DNA from: Citrobacter freundii
Lineage (GTDB): Bacteria; Bacteroidota; Bacteroidia; Chitinophagales; Chitinophagaceae
DNA: 64,000 nt
Direction of reading: 5' to 3'
NCBI GenBank assembly: GCA_003243445.1
Contig: QFQQ01000027.1
Location: 1 to 64,000, forward strand
This document shows positions 53,401 to 63,200 of the stretch, piece after piece; within the stretch, counting starts at the first letter, position 1, and every line of letters starts with the position of its first letter. The translations under genes were made by a program, and so were the position numbers. Below the pieces are notes generated by a model, which saw nothing but the letters and a program-made list of their open reading frames with translations, was not told the origin of the DNA and searched no databases.

Positions 53401-56400
53401 ATTCACCGTTCCCGCTCCGATCTTCTCACCCACTTCCGAGAACCTTCCAAGTGCATCATATACCGTATAACTATACCGCCCCGCAGGATTTTCTGCATTC
53501 ACCACTGTCGGCTCTTTCTGTTCCGCATTCTGAGAAATGATCAGGCGGCCAAGGCGGTCGTACCAGAACTCAGATGCTCCGCCGTCCGGTGATTGCTGGC
53601 GAACGACCTGGTTCAGGCTGTTATAAGCATATACGGTTGGCAACTGGTGATCTGGCACAATAAAATGCGCGGCAAATTCAGTAGTACTGCCCGGACCTGT
53701 TGTTGATGCAGATCCCGGTGCCGGGATATTGAAACGACCCCATCCATCCAGTGGACCGCCGGCAGTACTGAGTTGCGCAAGTGCACCAACCGGTGCAAGA
53801 CAGGAATTCCTGTAGTTGGCGAGCGCTTCGGCTTCGGTTATCTCCCGGTTGTAAAGACGCAGGTGCTTCAGTACAGCCACATCCACCGGAGGCAATGTAT
53901 AAGTACCTCCGGTCGAAGTGATCTCCCAGTCAAACGGGTAAGTACCAGCTGCACCATCATCAAGATTGGTTAGCTTCCTGCCGTCGAGGAAGAGCTCCAA
54001 CGGCCCGGTGGCCAACGAACCTGCTGACTGAACAACCAGGTGTGACCAGTTCTGCAACGCAGACATTCCGGAGATATCCGCTACAGCACTTATGCTGGAA
54101 GAGATACCAACACTACCATCAGTTCCCGGTACCAGGCTGAATACTTCCACCCAAAGCTTATTGCCGCTGATGGCAGCCTGGTACATGTATTTGCTATCAG
54201 GCGTTACGATACGAAGCTTGCGGTCGGCCGATGCATCATCCGAATACAGCCACATTTCCATAGCCTGCGCGGCATTTGTCTGCATAGCTGTGCTGAAACT
54301 ATTGAACGTTCCTGTCGCGTTTTCTGTTGTTGGGATACCGGCACCATCACACGACGCTGTTCCACTGTTGAACATTTCAACCTGGTCTATTTCAGCCTCA
54401 GTGAGCAAACGGACACCCTCTGGCGGAACTGTCTTCACCAGGTTGCCGCTCTGATCATAATAATAAAGCGTGTAATGATATTCCCACTGATCTGCCTCAA
54501 GCTTTACGGAAGTCTGATTGGCCAGGCAGGCAGAGATATAGCGGTTGCGTGTTTCGCGGCGCACAATATCAATATACCGCACATACTCCTGGTGGCTTGT
54601 TTCAAACACACCAGCCAGCAGGTTACGCGTACAGGCGTTTTCATCCGGCAATAATGCAGGAGAGATCGGCCTGGTATAAAGAATAGCGTTAGGATTTGTT
54701 GGGCAGGTGATCGTCAGAAAATCATTATAATCTTCGTAAGACAATGCGAAGCCTAACTGATGATTGATATAGTTGGCCAAAGAAACCCTGTAAAGCCTGG
54801 ACCCGAGCTCAAGTTGCCCGTACTCGGTACCAGACGGATACAGCGCATCAAATGCAGCTTTATGTCCCACCACAGTATTGCAATCAACCCATGACACATC
54901 ACCATTGCCGGGATTGGGGCTGAATATTGCCGGCAGTATGAGCGGATTCTCCATCCACTGACAGCCGTTATCGCAACGTGTTTTAAGATCCTGCAATTCA
55001 GCGTCCGTCAGCAGGAAATCTTTGCCCAGTTGTGTTCTGAGATATGCGGCAAAACCAGGGATCGTAGCACTGTTGCCGGTTACGGCCTGGTAATGCGTAT
55101 ATGCAGCATTGATCTTGGTGCAGAGTGAACCATTGATCGCTCCACTATTATAGTTCGCCAGTACAGGACGTTTGTTCCATGGATAGGGCTGGTCCAGCAA
55201 TTCAGGGCCGATGCCCATCTGAACAAAAGAAGGGTTTACCGGATTCAGTATTGCATCAAAGACCTGTTTGAAATTATTATAGCCATTTGACGCAACCACT
55301 CCTGCGGGAAGCGTACTGGCCGGGAAGATCTTGTCAAGATCGGTCTGATAATCGATATTTTTTTGTGCAACAATTTTAAGCGCTGCCACCAGGCTTACCA
55401 GTGTTGCATTAGGTGTTACCTCATCAGGATCTAATAATGCAGTGAATCTTCTAAGGTATCCCCTTGCATCATCATAAGCCGTTTCCTCGGCTATTACTGC
55501 ACGCAGTTTGCTAAGCCAGGCCGTACTCAGATCATTCAGGAGTGTGGTTGCCTGCAAACGTACAGCTGCAAGATTATTGCCCGCCGTAGGTGCCGGTAAG
55601 TTGAGCTGACATGCCTGGTAGCCCTGGTAATTAATATACTCAGCCCAGATCCGTGTTTTACCTGCATACACTTCCGCCCGCGGGTCTGTCGGGCAGGAAG
55701 ATAGCATACTCAACGATCCGCCTATCCCGCCACCATCTGAACATACAGGCGCTCCGATGATATCGATCGTGACCTGCATATCGAGGCACTGATCCTGGGT
55801 GGGATCCCATCCTGGTGTCCAGTTCACATATTCACCAAGCTTCCACGAAGTGGATCCTGCCGGGAAAGATGCTTCAAGAATGACTTCATGGGTTGGCACG
55901 CCTTCGGTATAATACACAACTTTTACCGGTACAGTAACTGCGTGAGGAAACGCAGTTGTCAACCGGATGTATTGCGCCCAGCGGTACTGTTCACAACCTC
56001 CGGGCGGAGGTGGTGTTGTGGGAATGACTACTTCATACTTGTAAACATTTTCGATCTCCGGGCAGTTTCCTGTACCTCCACCACCGGTGCCGGAGGTAGC
56101 ACCTTCACAAGCCACGGCCTGGGCAGGGTCCGGACCAATAAAGCAGTTCCTGCAATCAGGATACAGGTCTTCTTTGCGCATCTGCACATACCGGTTCTTC
56201 AATCGAAGATATAACTCCCGATATGCTTCCCATTCCTGTGTCAATGAACGGCAATCTGCATTAACAGGTAAGCTCCATGAGTCTATATAGTCCTGCTGAG
56301 TCGCAGCCGGATCTTTTGGACTATTATACAATAACCAGTCAACCAGCTGCAGGATGTTTTTCTTTGGAAGCGGCCCGCTTGCATCTTTGATCGTCATGCC

Positions 56401-59400
56401 AAGCACATCAGATGCATTCAGCAAATCACCGCTCATTGCGGCAAGATGCGTGCTTCCCAAAGAACCGGCAAAGAATGGGTCTTTATTGTTATCAAGAATG
56501 AGTTTATAGTTGCTGCGGCTGTACAGGCCTTTCGTTTGCGCATCAGTTCCGTTCTTTACATATTCCCGCAGACTTTCATCAAAACCATAGCTTGAGCTTG
56601 CATGATTTATGCAAAAGAGATAATTACAGTATTCAACATGCTTCTTCACGAACAGGTCAGCCCATTCGGGATGTTGCATGTATGCAATTATGAATTCACC
56701 AAGCGAAAGATTACGTGCCAGCTTCTGAATACCGGAAGCATCAGTGAATGAAATATTGTAGATCGCCTGATGATCAGCATCAGTACCCGGATCTATATTA
56801 TACAGGCCGAGAAGATTTGTGCCGTCATTTACCAATGCATAGGTATTGGTTGTTTCATTATAAGTAAAGAGCGCATACTGTCCGCCGGGGCGAACATCCT
56901 GTTTCATCTGCTCAAGTTTCGACTCGCATGGCGATGGCGCACAATTAGCTGAAATAGCTGTACAGTTAGCCGACAATGAATTATACGTAGCGGTTATCCA
57001 TGCTTCTATTTCTGATTTGAGCGGATCCTGTGTAATATCGAAAACGGAAGCCGGATAATCTGCAAATTTCTCTGCCCGCAACGCTTCGATCATCGCTTTA
57101 ATGCTGATCATAAAATCAGGAAGCGCTCCCAGCTTTTCTGCGCAGTTCGTACATTCATCGTAACAACCCTGCAGATCAAGCTTAAGCAGTTCATCCATAA
57201 AAAACTGACGAAGCTTTTTAAGGTCTGTATTGGTCGCTATATAGTGATCAACCTGGTAATTGATGGCAGCTTCACTCAGTTGCAGGCGATAGGTAACAGT
57301 GTATTGCCCGGCAGCAAGATTCTCTAATTCGAGGTCACCGGTGAACGGCTCCCGGTTCGTATAGCATTCTATATCGTTTCCGGAAAAAGCTGCAATAACG
57401 TTAGAAGAACTTGGAAGAACCATATTTCCGCAATCATCCTTTACTTCCATCGTGAGTCCGTAGGAACAGTTATTACATACTTTCAGCCCTGAACCATGCG
57501 GAGTCACCAATGCGGCGGGGTTAACTGAATAACGAAGTGTAAAATCACCGGAAACAGCCGCCAGGAACGTAGCTGTCGCTTCCATCTTTAGCGAGCCCGC
57601 TTCGACCTGCATATCTTCAGCACGGATCAATACTTCATTCAGCCTCACCTGGGATCCGGCGGCATTCATAGAAGGCAATGCATCCAGCGAACCGGGATTT
57701 TTGCCGGCAAGGGCTGTTGCAATGGTCTTGCCGGAAGCATTCACATAATTGACGCTTGTCTGCCCGTTTGGATCCACCACCATGTTCTTCAGGTAATGCG
57801 AGGCGTTACCTACCTCCGAACCAAATAAGCGGTAAAGGCTTCGCGGTGTTGGTTTCCCATAATAATATCTTGTTTCATGACCTCCGCCGATCCTGAATTC
57901 ATAGCCTACTCCACTCTGGCGGCGTATACGACCGGTATTATCGGGCATATACTCTGTCAGACTGAAAGGATAGTATTTGTTATCATGACCAGCATCGGGA
58001 ACATTCTTCGTTATGAAGTAATAAGGAGAATTTATCTCATGCCGGTAAGGATTATTGGCAGAATAGTAATTTGCAGCACCATTACTGGGATCAAGGGTCT
58101 GAGCCAGGCTTTCGCAGTTGTTGGCTCCGGCAACTGAAATATCAAGATAGCTGTAAGGGTTACCGGATTCGTTCTTGTTGACTCCCGGATAATATTTCAG
58201 CTGATTATCGTAAGTATTGCCATCAGAATTTCCCTGGATCACCGGTGACGGCAAAACACTCATCGCAGGTCTGCCCAGCTTGTCATACATGGTTTCGGCA
58301 ACCATTGCAACATTGTCAGCATTATTGATCGTTACAGTCTGACGGCTTTTCAATGCTCCGTCAAAAAAAGTGATCACATCTTTGCGCATTCCGCCTTCGG
58401 CAAATGTGGCGGTAGCCTGCCAGTTCAGATTCGACTGATAAATGCCAATTTGGACACAATTGATTTTATTATCACCGTCGCGATACTGCCATGGACCTGT
58501 CAATCGCAGATTCGTACCAGCTTCGTACATGACTCCGCGAACGCGAACAAGAACAAACCCTTCAGGATACGTAAGCGGGATCTGGCAGGCATCCGCAGCT
58601 ATTGTTGTTCGTGAGTTATCATGTCTCATCCATTCGGCAACGGTGGCGTCCGTCAGTGTACTATAAGGTGCGGTACCGATCTGCGTTGCACGCTGGCTAT
58701 TCTTATCAACGTACGTCCATTCTACATCATACTCTTCAGGTATGGCAAAACCGCCGGGGAAGTTTGTGAATTCAGCAGGAACCCATGACACAGATAAACT
58801 ATTGCCAGCGCCTACCGAAGTGACCCGCCCAGCAACTCCACCTTCTCCACCGCCAGCAGAGTTCACATTTGCAGATATCGCAGACAGCGGTTTGGGTGAA
58901 AACGGATAATATCGTTTGATCAGTATCTGGTTCTGTATCCTGAAGATTGCAGGAGGGTCTGTACCAAGTTCGGGAGAGCTGATGGAATTTACTACTACAT
59001 TTACCCGGTAGGCATTATGAAAAGTATATTGATCAATATTTGTTGCGAAGGAACCTTTGGTCGTATCATACTTAACGACCAGGTTGATATTATTGAGCTC
59101 TGAAGGAGTTAACTGATCACGGGTGGAATAATACCTGATAGAAACGTTCAGGGTACAAGTGAACGGCCGGTTATGATAATAGATATTTGTATCGTTCCGG
59201 ATCTCAAACGAGATCACATTGGTTACAGAAACGTTATTCAACAAGCTCCATTGCTCCTGTGGCAGGTTCTTAAACTTATCATCCACCACATTGCAGGAAT
59301 CGCCCGCATGCACCTTGCCAGTCCTGATCTGCACATGGGATTCATCTGTTGCTTGAGCACGATTGCCTATGCCGGCTACAAACAGGACAACAGCAAAAAC

Positions 59401-59427
59401 AATTTTGAACCAAACGTTTTTCTTCAT
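50494..59427 (-). CDS. Giant RHS-repeat protein with DUF6443 N-region, LamG-like domain and HNH-like toxin tip
   Basis: 2977 aa from ATG 59427, where the signal peptide MKKNVWFKIVFAVVLFVAG begins (ATG 59448 is the alternative). A DUF6443-type region spans about residues 340-600 (VTFNNADN, YDKLGRPAMSVLP). A LamG-like domain is at about 1710-1870. RHS repeats run from about 1990 to 2620 (YDALGRF, YDAENRL, YDQLNRL, YDANGNI, YDASGNRIHK). The RHS core motif DPRLGKFLSTDPL (about 2655) closes the shell. The variable tip (about 2690-2977) is AT-rich and holds LIHHHINGENMATPIPEQLH near residue 2779, which resembles the HHH..LxPxxLH pattern of HNH/EndoVII-type nucleases. The likely product is a contact-dependent or released nuclease toxin, with immunity from the next gene. 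Confidence 0.85.
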   Translation of the reverse strand: MKKNVWFKIVFAVVLFVAGIGNRAQATDESHVQIRTGKVHAGDSCNVVDDKFKNLPQEQWSLLNNVSVTNVISFEIRNDTNIYYHNRPFTCTLNVSIRYYSTRDQLTPSELNNINLVVKYDTTKGSFATNIDQYTFHNAYRVNVVVNSISSPELGTDPPAIFRIQNQILIKRYYPFSPKPLSAISANVNSAGGGEGGVAGRVTSVGAGNSLSVSWVPAEFTNFPGGFAIPEEYDVEWTYVDKNSQRATQIGTAPYSTLTDATVAEWMRHDNSRTTIAADACQIPLTYPEGFVLVRVRGVMYEAGTNLRLTGPWQYRDGDNKINCVQIGIYQSNLNWQATATFAEGGMRKDVITFFDGALKSRQTVTINNADNVAMVAETMYDKLGRPAMSVLPSPVIQGNSDGNTYDNQLKYYPGVNKNESGNPYSYLDISVAGANNCESLAQTLDPSNGAANYYSANNPYRHEINSPYYFITKNVPDAGHDNKYYPFSLTEYMPDNTGRIRRQSGVGYEFRIGGGHETRYYYGKPTPRSLYRLFGSEVGNASHYLKNMVVDPNGQTSVNYVNASGKTIATALAGKNPGSLDALPSMNAAGSQVRLNEVLIRAEDMQVEAGSLKMEATATFLAAVSGDFTLRYSVNPAALVTPHGSGLKVCNNCSYGLTMEVKDDCGNMVLPSSSNVIAAFSGNDIECYTNREPFTGDLELENLAAGQYTVTYRLQLSEAAINYQVDHYIATNTDLKKLRQFFMDELLKLDLQGCYDECTNCAEKLGALPDFMISIKAMIEALRAEKFADYPASVFDITQDPLKSEIEAWITATYNSLSANCTAISANCAPSPCESKLEQMKQDVRPGGQYALFTYNETTNTYALVNDGTNLLGLYNIDPGTDADHQAIYNISFTDASGIQKLARNLSLGEFIIAYMQHPEWADLFVKKHVEYCNYLFCINHASSSYGFDESLREYVKNGTDAQTKGLYSRSNYKLILDNNKDPFFAGSLGSTHLAAMSGDLLNASDVLGMTIKDASGPLPKKNILQLVDWLLYNSPKDPAATQQDYIDSWSLPVNADCRSLTQEWEAYRELYLRLKNRYVQMRKEDLYPDCRNCFIGPDPAQAVACEGATSGTGGGGTGNCPEIENVYKYEVVIPTTPPPPGGCEQYRWAQYIRLTTAFPHAVTVPVKVVYYTEGVPTHEVILEASFPAGSTSWKLGEYVNWTPGWDPTQDQCLDMQVTIDIIGAPVCSDGGGIGGSLSMLSSCPTDPRAEVYAGKTRIWAEYINYQGYQACQLNLPAPTAGNNLAAVRLQATTLLNDLSTAWLSKLRAVIAEETAYDDARGYLRRFTALLDPDEVTPNATLVSLVAALKIVAQKNIDYQTDLDKIFPASTLPAGVVASNGYNNFKQVFDAILNPVNPSFVQMGIGPELLDQPYPWNKRPVLANYNSGAINGSLCTKINAAYTHYQAVTGNSATIPGFAAYLRTQLGKDFLLTDAELQDLKTRCDNGCQWMENPLILPAIFSPNPGNGDVSWVDCNTVVGHKAAFDALYPSGTEYGQLELGSRLYRVSLANYINHQLGFALSYEDYNDFLTITCPTNPNAILYTRPISPALLPDENACTRNLLAGVFETSHQEYVRYIDIVRRETRNRYISACLANQTSVKLEADQWEYHYTLYYYDQSGNLVKTVPPEGVRLLTEAEIDQVEMFNSGTASCDGAGIPTTENATGTFNSFSTAMQTNAAQAMEMWLYSDDASADRKLRIVTPDSKYMYQAAISGNKLWVEVFSLVPGTDGSVGISSSISAVADISGMSALQNWSHLVVQSAGSLATGPLELFLDGRKLTNLDDGAAGTYPFDWEITSTGGTYTLPPVDVAVLKHLRLYNREITEAEALANYRNSCLAPVGALAQLSTAGGPLDGWGRFNIPAPGSASTTGPGSTTEFAAHFIVPDHQLPTVYAYNSLNQVVRQQSPDGGASEFWYDRLGRLIISQNAEQKEPTVVNAENPAGRYSYTVYDALGRFSEVGEKIGAGTVNEALVRQIPTLDAWMNNEGSKRQITVTAYDEAPVWVPASLLGSQRNLRKRVVATALVSSSPNTLNPAVNRKAASYYSYDISGNVDELVQENADQSVAEAAHINGATGLKHIKYEYDLISGKMNKVLYQDGKWDQFYYRYSYDAENRLTRAYSSRADQIFALGGWINEATYWYYLHGPLARTELGKYFVQGIDYAYTLQGWLKGVNSQQLDASKDMSRDGLSGSLMQSYARDVYGFSLGYFQGDYKAIDPGVNAFDVNYTPPASNVAGSGKSLFNGNISHATYALSQISGGNASGYTYKYDQLNRLTAMNRHTISGTSWSNSNIINDHNEEISYDANGNILTYNRSGDHTMSGSVSHWDMDQLKYLYYYYDLTGQLRQYDKTMALPGDVSRLTNQLAQVKDAVEAGSYAEDIDDQGTGNYKYDKIGNLISDEAEGIESISWTVYGKISTIRKVKGGVTTLITYSYDASGNRIHKQVQIGSDVVKTFYVRDAQGNVLGGYKKSAVEYSWEEQNLYGSSRLGLVKADLALSLSQPLANDQYNPNIDVLPNNVVGKRRYELGNHLGNVLAVISDQKLAVNNGSGNIDHYIAEVLSQNEYYPFGMGMVGRKYDVEGYRYGFNGKENDNEVKGEGNQQDYGLRIYDPRLGKFLSTDPLIAKFPDLTPYQYASNNPIKFIDIDGGEGGDPAEDLYKSRPKIDMNNAPGTSPKNAAGFPRDRKYFWQELAKSNPEYFSETNLSNINRGYSPFVDEVWVANFPQDAEFMYNRLIHHHINGENMATPIPEQLHWNRFSDLHAFMKNAARNLVTGKAINGTLNGMVNILSLANDISGIVRDDPMALANNMGAPRGNPENNIGRVVNMFPEQYPTTFLDSYGVIESVQLETTSLYNNLGNVLSSYTSARIVRLSLYSDYVWDQDQGKFIGVNLYAKQVSVIRYDSRGNVVSEVGKRTDLGTAVLSGQPSDADKKTLNETQY

Positions 59428-59496
59428 ACCGTTTAACAGGTTGATCATAATTACTTATCTGAAACCAATAATATATCTGTTTACTCCAGTCACCGG

Positions 59497-60276
59497 TCAT
59501 TCTGCGTTCTTCATCCCCGCATTGTTATCCGCTTTCATCAGCTCATAGTTCTGATAAGCCGGCGCAGGGATCAATTGCCCATCTTTTATTTCAACAATAC
59601 TGTTTACAACTGCTTTCAAATCCATCACAAAACCGGGTTTGTTTTTATAATTGATCCGGCTGATCCAAATCCCGTTCTCATCCGCTTCCGACTGATCTTT
59701 CCTCCACCGGATCTCTGCGCTCAGTATTCTTGCGGTGATCGGATCATAGGTAAGGGATGCGGAGCGGACCTCAGGATTGCGTTCATTCACCAACTCGATG
59801 GTGCGCAGCCTGTTCTTTTCACTGATCTTCATCTCCACCTTGAATACTGCAGTATCTTGCCAAACCTGTTCAAGCATTTGCAAACTTGTTTTTGGCGACA
59901 TGATCGCGGCCTGCGTAACAGGATCAATCTCCTGTACAACGATCCGTTGGCTCAGGCTGTCCACCTGTATCATCCATCTGTCATCCCCTACAATAAGCAG
60001 GGGACCGAAACTGGAATAAAAAGAGGTGCCCTTACGATATAAGCTGAATGAGATCGATTCCAGCAAAGCATCAGGATTCTTTTGATCATACAAACGGATA
60101 TCACCCTCCACCAGCAAGGAATCTGCTTCCTGCTGGCGGGCAACTACACGGCGGAGTTCTGCTGCCGCATCAGGTAATTCACCGGCCCAACCGGAATTAT
60201 CACGCTGTGCCATCACAAACCAAACAGTTGCGATAAATACGATCACAAGAAGTGCTATCTTTTTTGAGGTGCGCAT
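59497..60276 (-). CDS. Secreted protein of unknown function in the RHS operon
   Basis: 259 aa. Signal sequence MRTSKKIALLVIVFIATVWFVMA. The mature part is rich in beta strands (GDIRLYDQKNPDALLESIS, LLIVGDDRWMIQVDSLSQRI, SLTYDPITARILSAEIRWR), somewhat like LolA/LolB-type lipid-carrier folds, but I do not recognise a family. It sits between the DNRLRE giant (21-bp gap) and the RHS giant (48-bp gap or more), in the same direction, so it probably helps to fold, export or assemble these large proteins. Confidence 0.72.
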   Translation of the reverse strand: MRTSKKIALLVIVFIATVWFVMAQRDNSGWAGELPDAAAELRRVVARQQEADSLLVEGDIRLYDQKNPDALLESISFSLYRKGTSFYSSFGPLLIVGDDRWMIQVDSLSQRIVVQEIDPVTQAAIMSPKTSLQMLEQVWQDTAVFKVEMKISEKNRLRTIELVNERNPEVRSASLTYDPITARILSAEIRWRKDQSEADENGIWISRINYKNKPGFVMDLKAVVNSIVEIKDGQLIPAPAYQNYELMKADNNAGMKNAE

Positions 60277-60297
60277 AGTACCAGTAATATTTTGTTA

Positions 60298-63200
60298 TCA
60301 ATTCTGTTTGCGGATAAATTGACGGTTTTCCTTAAGCGTCATAACGCCTCTTTCCGTTTCTTTCTTAACCCGAACAGGAATGCCCTCGTCATCATATTCG
60401 TAGATCGTGGCGAAATTATTTTCATCCAGTTGCGCCATGAGTCTTAGCGTTGCATCATCATAGACAAAACTCGTCATTTGCCCATCTTTCGGGAGGAACC
60501 GTATGTCATCGATCTCCTTACCAGATCCGGTGATCTCCAGTCTGAAATCTGCGCCCGCTGTGAATGGGATCTCTAGTCGCTTCCAGCCTTCAACCCTCGG
60601 CACAATGATAGTGCTGACGTCCATGTCTGCTCCATTGATCTTGACCGTAACGCCCTGTACTTTATTGGAAGGAGCATAATCATCGTGATCATTCACCCAG
60701 AAACTGAGCAGGTATTTTTTCCCCTGGATCGGTGCAAATCCAAGTGAGGATGAATTGCGGAGTAGTACAAACCTGTTGTTTGCGTCAAAACCAAGAGGAT
60801 AGGCCGGACTGATATCGGCGCCTGTTTGTTTGGTGATCGACGTGGTACCATTCAACTGCAAACTGTATTTGCCAGTATGCGAAACCGCACTTGTGATCTG
60901 CGCTCCTTCGGTTTGCCAGACGCCACCCTGTTTTACAAGACCAAAATCAAGATGTCTTTGCAGTTCGCACGCAACCGGTGGAGTAATCGGTAAAACGAAC
61001 CCGTAATCTTCGAATCCGTCAAACGCAATTTCACGTTGTCTGCTATTGGCACCAACCGCAGTTGACATTGATTGCTGATAACCGAATAGCGCTGAACTGT
61101 ACCTGTTCAATGCATCGACTGTTTCGGACTCGTTTCCTTTTTGATCATAGAACAAAGACTTAGCGCTCCATGTCCAGCGGGATAAAGGATCCGTATACAC
61201 GATAGGTTGGTTTGCAGAATTATTTGCCAGCGGACCCGTCGGGCCATCTGTAAATGTCCGTTCCATTTTACCGTTGTTCCATGTCCAGAATGGCGCGAAC
61301 TCTTTATAATAACCACTGTTGCGGATATCAGTCCCACCCTGTTGAGCACCGTTACCAGCATTCTGTGCCCTGTCGACTGTATATACATAATTGATATAAG
61401 GGCGCCAGTTACCCAGTATTCCTTCATAGTACGGATTCACCCGTGTATTAACGGGATCGAGACAGACATCGCCGTTATCAATGTAACAAACAACAAGTGT
61501 TGGCTTAGTGGCAGGATTAACTGTAAAACCTGGCCAGTCACCGCCGTGAAATTGCATTTCTTTCACGGCCCCACTATACGTTTCATCCTTTATTCTTACA
61601 GAAACCCTGAATTCAGATATGTCACGGGTGGTATGCCAGTTATTGAACATATCCAGGACATTTAATCCTGTGTAATTTTGAGCGGTTGTTACAGACTGGG
61701 ACAGCGTAAGTCTTCCTGTCGTAGTTGTTGTGGGCTTTGTATCCCAGGTCAGAGTGTTGTTACAGTTTCTGAGAGAAGTCACCCTTTCCAGCCACGACTC
61801 ATTTGCTCCAACCGTATTGTGGCCATACAAAGAAAGCGTTGCAGATACGATCTGGATATTAGGCCCGGCAGGCAGAACTGAACCGAAATCAATGTAGGCA
61901 CGCTCTTTCCAATCATAATAGTTCAAGAGATCATCTTTGCCTCCATTCCACGAATAAACACCAGCAGTCAGAAACTCGCCGGTACATTCATTAAATTCAC
62001 GCAAAGCCGGGCCAGGAACATTATCAGTACGCGCCATACTGTAGTTACCAGCCTTGGTCAACCCGTTATTAGCCTGAACTGTAATACATTTTATTGTCGG
62101 ATCAATGCCCAGCTTTTTATTGACCGGCACTTCCCACCAATCCTTATATGCGATTGCTTTTGCATCGATGATCGCCTTATTCGCCGCCATATCGATCTTA
62201 CCGTTTACGCGGGGATCTTTCAGCGTCACGACAGTTCCACTTCCCGCCCCAAGAATATTCCTGCGCCCCGATCGCCCCACCATCCACGTAAGACCGGTTG
62301 TTTGTATAAACTCTCCTTTCTCATCAATGAGCCGGAAAACCCCATTGGCGTCTTTCATCACCCATCCGCGCACTTCTAAACCTTCAACCTCAGAACCTAC
62401 AGCATACAAGACATCCCCGGGGAAAAGGTAGGGCAACACAGGTTGTGCACCCGCAGCCTGTATCGCACCGGTAGAAGACGTTTGCAGGTTGAGCAATGCA
62501 TGATCATTTTTATACGCAGCACCCATTCCTTCAAATCCCTGGTAAGCCGGATAACTGAACGAATAAATATTTTTATCGAACTCATTCTGCGTTCGTGTTA
62601 ATATTGGTTCACCTGTCTGTCCATCCCATAACAGGTTCTCTGCTTCAACAGTAGAACCATTCTGAGTTGTCACCGTCTTTGTAAGGATACCATAACGCTG
62701 GATGACCTTTACCGCGGAACTCGCATGGAAATTATTAATGGTCTCAGAGGTATTTACCATCGCTGCGCCGTGTGGCAGGGTGAAGAAGAAGAAATAGATC
62801 GCTCCGAAATATGCACCTACGGATTGTCCGGTGCTTTCGGCAATGCTCTCGCGCATGTCCGTTACAAAATCCACGTCCACACCTACGGTCGTATTGTTTT
62901 GTATATCGCCATTCTCTTTTAAAACAGGCACTTCATTTTTCAATTCCTTGAACGCAGCCCTTTCATCTTTAACGGAATAGTAGTACGAAGAAGACGTGAT
63001 CAGGTCACCTCCTTTGTTATATACTTTTACGCTTTTTTCCCTTCCATGCATGTCATTCAACTCCACCTTGAATCCCTGGGAAACGGCCATTTTATTTACA
63101 GAACGTGCCGTGAATAATTTCAGCAGCAAGCTATTCTTGATATTCATCGTCTCTATCGGGAGGTTATCCACGATAACAGGAAAATCTTTTGCCGTATAAA